Shown: positions 5,522-8,921 of the stretch, in pieces
Numbering within the stretch: the first letter of the stretch is position 1
Layout: the number at the start of each line of letters is the position of its first letter
Source of the DNA: Promethearchaeia archaeon
GTDB taxonomy: Archaea > Asgardarchaeota > Lokiarchaeia > Sigyniarchaeales > SOKP01
Assembly: GCA_029856445.1 (NCBI GenBank)
Contig: JAHQWY010000141.1
Location: 1 to 8,921, forward strand
Length of the DNA: 8,921 nt
Direction of reading: 5' to 3'
Translations under genes and position numbers: made by a program
The notes under the pieces: generated by a model
Told to the model about the DNA's origin: nothing
Database searches by the model: none
Seen by the model: the letters and a program-made list of their open reading frames with translations, nothing else

Positions 5522-8026
5522 CTAAATTCTATGAGATTCTCTTGCGATGATCTCATTTTGTAATTCTCTACCAATAGCAGTGAAATATGCGTTATAACCG
5601 GTTATTCTAACTAAAAGATTCTTATAATTCTCGGGGTGTTTTTGAGCATCTTTTAACATCTCACCATCTAGAATATTGATTTGTAGAGCAGTACCCCCAT
5701 TTTCAATATAACCTCTTAAATACGCTTTTAATTTATTTTTATGCTCCAGATCTCTAATTAAGGCAGGATTAAATGTTATAGTATGACTTGCACCATTTGG
5801 TAAACAATTGATATATTCACCGGATTCAGTTTTACCTCCTAATACTTTGCCAACAGAATTAGTAACTGCTGTGGGTCCTTTTATATCAACTCCATCAGTA
5901 GGGCAAATAGCATTTGATAGAAATGATCCATTATTTCGCCCATTTGGTGTAGCTATTGTATAACTAGCATCTGCTCCTGCCCAATAGTTCCATGATAACA
6001 TTCCCGGACGATATTGGTAATTGGTTGGTGTTTTATATTTCCAACATTCTTCTGTCCATATTTCCATTACCATTCTAGCTAATCTATCTGCATCATCTTC
6101 ATCATTTCCATATTTAGGGGCTTTATTCTTTAAGTAAGTTTGCATTATTTCGTTTCCTTTGAAATTATTAATAATGGCATTTTTGATCTGTGCTATTGTA
6201 TATTTCTTATCTTCATATACAAGCTTTTTAATTGATAATAATGAATCTACTGTTGTCGCAAATCCCACACCTTCAACAGTAACATATCTCAATTCGGGAC
6301 CCCCATTTGTAATATCTAAACCTTGCTCTATACATCCCCTAACCATTGATGATAAGTATGGAGTGCGAATATAATTTCCTCGAAGTTCTTCACATAAATT
6401 ATTGACATCTACAGTGTATTTAAGGATAAATTTGATTTGTTTTTTCCAAGCATTATAAAATTCTTCCCATGTTTGAAATTTTTCGGGATCTCCTGATTTT
6501 GGGCCTATTTCTTCACCAATTTTAGTAGTTATAATATTTCCAGGCATATTTTGCCCATTCCACAATGTTAATTCTATAGATTTCGTTAAATTGGGATTAC
6601 AATTTACGGTCCCACTTCTGTCATTGCCTTGCATAGTATTTTCTAAACAGCCTACTACTCCATAATTCCATGCTTCTTCTTTGGGTATACCCTCCTTAAT
6701 CAAACCAGCAATACTTCTCTCATCAAAATTTAGAATGAATGGGGAACCTTGAGCTCTTGAAATCATTTCTACTAAAATATCTAAAAGCTTATCAGGAGTA
6801 TTTCTATGAATCCTTACATTCGGTTTGGGCTCAAGGCTAGGGTACCAAGAATCTATAACTTCAAGCATAACGTATGTTAGTTCATTTGTTAAATCTTCTC
6901 CATTTGGACCACAACCAGAGAGTGTTATAATTTGACCAAATGCTGATGTTATTCCTTGCTTGCCAGCTTTAATCATCGCGTCGTATACAGTATTACAATG
7001 AAACCAGAAACTTCCTAAAATGTCTTTTGCAAACTCCTTTGTAATTATCCTTTGCTCAATAACATCCTTCTTATATAAATCCCATAAGTACTGATCAATT
7101 CTTCCAAAAGAAAGACCTGCTCCGGGATAAGATTCTTCAGCCATTACTAACATATGAATAAGCCAAATTGCTTGAAGTCCTTGCCAAAAAGTTTCAGCAG
7201 GCTCCCAAGGTACTCTCTCTAAATTTTTTGCCATCTGTTCGAGTTCTTTAATTCTTTCAGGTTTAGTTGCTTCTACTTTCAATTTTCGACATTCTTCAGC
7301 GTACTTTTTTGCTAATTTTCTTGGAATTTCTGCCGATATCATCATTGCCCTAAGTTCTTCTCCTTTTAAACCGTTTTTTTCCTCTTCACTTAGCTTATCA
7401 TATATTTTTTTAGCTTTTTGATATCTATATTTAAATCCTTCTTTAACAATAGTCTCATAATCCGGAATAATATGACCTGAAGTTGCTCCCAGATTTCCGA
7501 AACCAGATTTATGAAAATTAAAAACCGCTTCTCTGTTTCTTATATTTTTTTTCCAATATTCTTTTGCTTCTTCCTTATTAAAGCACCTGCTTAATTGTGT
7601 ATTAAATCTTCCACCTGCGACTAAATCATTTTCAGAAATAATTTCTTGAGGAATATAATCAAGCATGACTTTTTCGAAAAATACAGCCCTTCGTTCGGGA
7701 AGGGATAATTCCCAAAAGTTATCTGATAATTCTACTGTTATAGCCATTGATCTAAAAGATGAAGCAAATACACCTTTGTCATTTTTTCCCAATATCTGGA
7801 TATAATAATATACTTCAGGTGATACATAAAAATCTCCCTCATGAAAAACAATATCCCAATCTGTTCCTGTTGTAAATGGCATAAATTGGTTATTCCACTC
7901 TCGTTTTATTCCCTTAAAATAATAATCTCTAAGCCATTTCGAACGAGGAGAAAGATCATGAGGTTTGGCAATAGGAAATCTTAGTCTTTCTTTTTGGTTA
8001 TCTTGATTTATATTAGCTTTATTCAT
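5522..8026 (-). CDS. Glycyl radical enzyme (pyruvate formate-lyase family, not a true PFL), substrate unknown
   Basis: This 834-residue, oxygen-sensitive enzyme would use a glycyl radical to start chemistry through a cysteine thiyl radical. The PFL-like barrel covers about residues 30-640. The active-site loop is VVGCLENTMQGNDRSG, with Cys460 as thiyl residue and Glu462 as likely acid/base (C-x-E). True PFL has two adjacent cysteines instead, so acetyl transfer to CoA is unlikely. Glycerol dehydratase and CutC have GCVEP; here Asn follows the Glu. The C-terminal domain (about 700-834) has GGTALQINILD (777-787) and the radical loop VRITGYNAYF with Gly810, 24 residues from the end. Thr precedes the glycine where Ser, Ala or Cys is usual. 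C-x-E is also found in arylacetate decarboxylases, so a decarboxylase or a lyase/dehydratase are the main options. The activase gene lies upstream, but no decarboxylase small subunit or microcompartment gene is seen. The start is ATG at 8026, without a Shine-Dalgarno site. Confidence 0.9.
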   Translation of the reverse strand: MNKANINQDNQKERLRFPIAKPHDLSPRSKWLRDYYFKGIKREWNNQFMPFTTGTDWDIVFHEGDFYVSPEVYYYIQILGKNDKGVFASSFRSMAITVELSDNFWELSLPERRAVFFEKVMLDYIPQEIISENDLVAGGRFNTQLSRCFNKEEAKEYWKKNIRNREAVFNFHKSGFGNLGATSGHIIPDYETIVKEGFKYRYQKAKKIYDKLSEEEKNGLKGEELRAMMISAEIPRKLAKKYAEECRKLKVEATKPERIKELEQMAKNLERVPWEPAETFWQGLQAIWLIHMLVMAEESYPGAGLSFGRIDQYLWDLYKKDVIEQRIITKEFAKDILGSFWFHCNTVYDAMIKAGKQGITSAFGQIITLSGCGPNGEDLTNELTYVMLEVIDSWYPSLEPKPNVRIHRNTPDKLLDILVEMISRAQGSPFILNFDERSIAGLIKEGIPKEEAWNYGVVGCLENTMQGNDRSGTVNCNPNLTKSIELTLWNGQNMPGNIITTKIGEEIGPKSGDPEKFQTWEEFYNAWKKQIKFILKYTVDVNNLCEELRGNYIRTPYLSSMVRGCIEQGLDITNGGPELRYVTVEGVGFATTVDSLLSIKKLVYEDKKYTIAQIKNAIINNFKGNEIMQTYLKNKAPKYGNDEDDADRLARMVMEIWTEECWKYKTPTNYQYRPGMLSWNYWAGADASYTIATPNGRNNGSFLSNAICPTDGVDIKGPTAVTNSVGKVLGGKTESGEYINCLPNGASHTITFNPALIRDLEHKNKLKAYLRGYIENGGTALQINILDGEMLKDAQKHPENYKNLLVRITGYNAYFTAIGRELQNEIIARESHRI

Positions 8027-8060
8027 TTAAAAGATCACAAAATGATATGTCCACTTAAAA

Positions 8061-8070
8061 ATATAATTTA
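8061..8070 (-). promoter_or_regulatory. Putative TATA box of the glycyl radical enzyme gene
   Basis: TAAATTATAT on the minus strand lies 35-44 nt before the ATG at 8026. The predicted transcript start is near 8040, with a leader of about 14 nt. Its spacing equals that of the boxes before the PNPOx-like and DUF447 genes. Confidence 0.35.
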
Positions 8071-8142
8071 ATAATTAATCTAATTAAAGTAAAGCAAATT
8101 CAATTATAAAATTTGAAATAATGATTAATAAAAATTTCTGTG

Positions 8143-8164
8143 AAAAAAAAAGAGATCCTGATCT
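8143..8164 (-). terminator. Hairpin plus T-tract terminator after the activase gene
   Basis: On the minus strand, AGATCAGGATCT (8164-8153) can pair as a 4-bp stem with a CAGG loop, and is followed by C and nine T (8151-8143). Archaeal termination depends mainly on such T-runs. It lies 65 nt after the activase stop and about 115 nt before the GRE start. Confidence 0.4.
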
Positions 8165-8228
8165 AATACATTATTTTATCTTTGATAATCGATCGAAGAA
8201 ATTTGTACCTTTCTAATTTATTTTTTAT

Positions 8229-8921
8229 TTAAATGTGCTTTATAATAATGTCATCATTATCTTCATTTCTTCTTGTTAGACCTGACCATTGAACATTTTT
8301 TGCACCCGTACTTAATGCAATACTAAGAAAATATTCCATTTGTTCTTTTGTCATTAGTATCTCATCTTTAAGAATCCAATCTAGATCTAATCTGGAATAT
8401 TTCTCAGTACATAGACTATTAAAACTTAGTAAATCCCATCTTTCTGGGATATTATTCAATTCATTTACAATAAATTGTCCAATTCCTCTAATATTTTCTT
8501 CAGTTGCGGTATAATTAGGAATTATCGGTGTTCTTACCCAAATCTGTTTATTATTTTCATTTATATACCCAGCAACCCAAACAGCATTCTTTAAGATTAA
8601 ATTATTTGGTATACCCGTAAATATTTGATGCTTTTCCAGATCAAATTCCTTGATGTCAAATAACACAAGATCAACATAGGGTAATAGTTTTCTGTAAATA
8701 TGTTCTGGGGCATATCCACAAGTATCGAGAGCAGTGTGAATATTGTTTTCTTTACACTTTTTAAGTAACTGTAAGATAAAATCTGATTGAATCGTAGGTT
8801 CGCCCCCAGAAACAGTAATTCCTCCCTTAGATTGCGTATAATAAATTTTATCTTTTTGAATTTCGTAAAACAAATCATCTAAATTCCAATATTCCCCCCA
8901 CATATGTAGAGCAGTACTAGG
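8229..8921 (-). CDS. Glycyl radical enzyme activase (radical SAM), 5' end cut by the window edge
   Basis: The protein abstracts a hydrogen from the radical glycine of its partner using S-adenosylmethionine and a [4Fe-4S] cluster. The frame is open across the right edge: before the ATG at 8903 it reads PSTALH, which fits the end of the ferredoxin-like insert (CP-x-x-AL) of GRE activases, so that ATG is internal. The 230 visible residues include GGITVSGGEP (8796-8825; the GGE stretch contacts SAM), HTALDTCGY, LVLFDIKEFD, IFTGIPNNLILKN and VRTPIIPNYTATEENI, all typical of the PFL-activase family. The CxxxCxxC cluster motif and roughly the first 70 residues lie outside the window. It is the first gene upstream of the GRE on the same strand, 202 nt away, and its natural partner. 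Confidence 0.9.
   Translation of the reverse strand, partial: PSTALHMWGEYWNLDDLFYEIQKDKIYYTQSKGGITVSGGEPTIQSDFILQLLKKCKENNIHTALDTCGYAPEHIYRKLLPYVDLVLFDIKEFDLEKHQIFTGIPNNLILKNAVWVAGYINENNKQIWVRTPIIPNYTATEENIRGIGQFIVNELNNIPERWDLLSFNSLCTEKYSRLDLDWILKDEILMTKEQMEYFLSIALSTGAKNVQWSGLTRRNEDNDDIIIKHI

Larger units (their letters stand above)
8027..8228. other. Intergenic region between activase and GRE genes
   Basis: These 202 bases hold no gene that I can support. Read on the minus strand they contain a hairpin with a T-tract after the activase gene and a TATA-like box before the GRE gene. Both point to separate transcription of activase and GRE. The segment between them (about 8075-8140) is AT-rich with no clear repeat or operator. 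Confidence 0.6.

Noticed and set aside
6159..6374. Plus-strand open frame with a hydrophobic start inside the GRE gene
   Set aside because: The apparent signal peptide is an effect of AT-rich antisense codons; the GRE frame is intact and conserved here.
5522..8026. Annotation as pyruvate formate-lyase (pflB)
   Set aside because: The active-site loop has a single cysteine in C-x-E context instead of the adjacent cysteine pair of PFL, so formate production from pyruvate is not supported.
8597..8878. Second minus-strand frame overlapping the activase
   Set aside because: It overlaps the conserved radical SAM region in another frame and has no motif of its own.

Overview
The window is AT-rich (roughly 30% GC by eye) and reads as archaeal. 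It carries two tetrahydromethanopterin (H4MPT) biosynthesis genes of archaeal type, an archaeal AIR-synthase-like family present twice, TATA-like boxes a short distance upstream of most genes, and few Shine-Dalgarno sites. The extracellular right-handed beta-helix (NosD-like) protein and an anaerobic glycyl radical enzyme, with no methanogenesis genes in view, best fit an Asgard (Lokiarchaeia-like) or similar sediment archaeon. That placement is an inference, since no marker gene is present.

Left part (1-2362). The 5' end of an AIR-synthase-like gene runs off the left edge on the minus strand. Divergent from it on the plus strand is a predicted secreted, C-terminally anchored beta-helix protein built from about 23-residue coils. 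The next 650 bases look empty but hold a decayed second copy of the AIR-synthase-like gene on the minus strand. It is recognisable by its start, a 53-nt net deletion with frameshift, an in-frame TAA, and a truncated 3' end.

Centre (2363-4519). mptG (beta-RFAP synthase) and mptD (archaeal dihydroneopterin aldolase) form a tight plus-strand pair for H4MPT synthesis. A DUF447-family flavin-binding split-barrel protein converges on them from the minus strand, and this family may itself be tied to H4MPT chemistry.

Right part (4588-8921). Three minus-strand genes are, in transcription order, a glycyl radical enzyme (GRE) activase (its 5' end lies beyond the window), an 834-residue GRE with a GCLE active-site motif and a C-terminal glycyl radical loop, and a tandem split-barrel (PNPOx-like) flavoprotein. 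The DUF447 gene follows on the same strand. A hairpin plus nine-T tract between activase and GRE, and a TATA-like box before each of the GRE, PNPOx-like and DUF447 genes, suggest separate transcription units rather than one operon.

Taken together, the window joins C1-carrier cofactor synthesis to an anaerobic radical enzyme of unknown substrate. The most novel-looking element is the GRE with its two neighbouring flavin-type split-barrel proteins. The best-supported structural surprise is the hidden pseudogene of the AIR-synthase-like gene.
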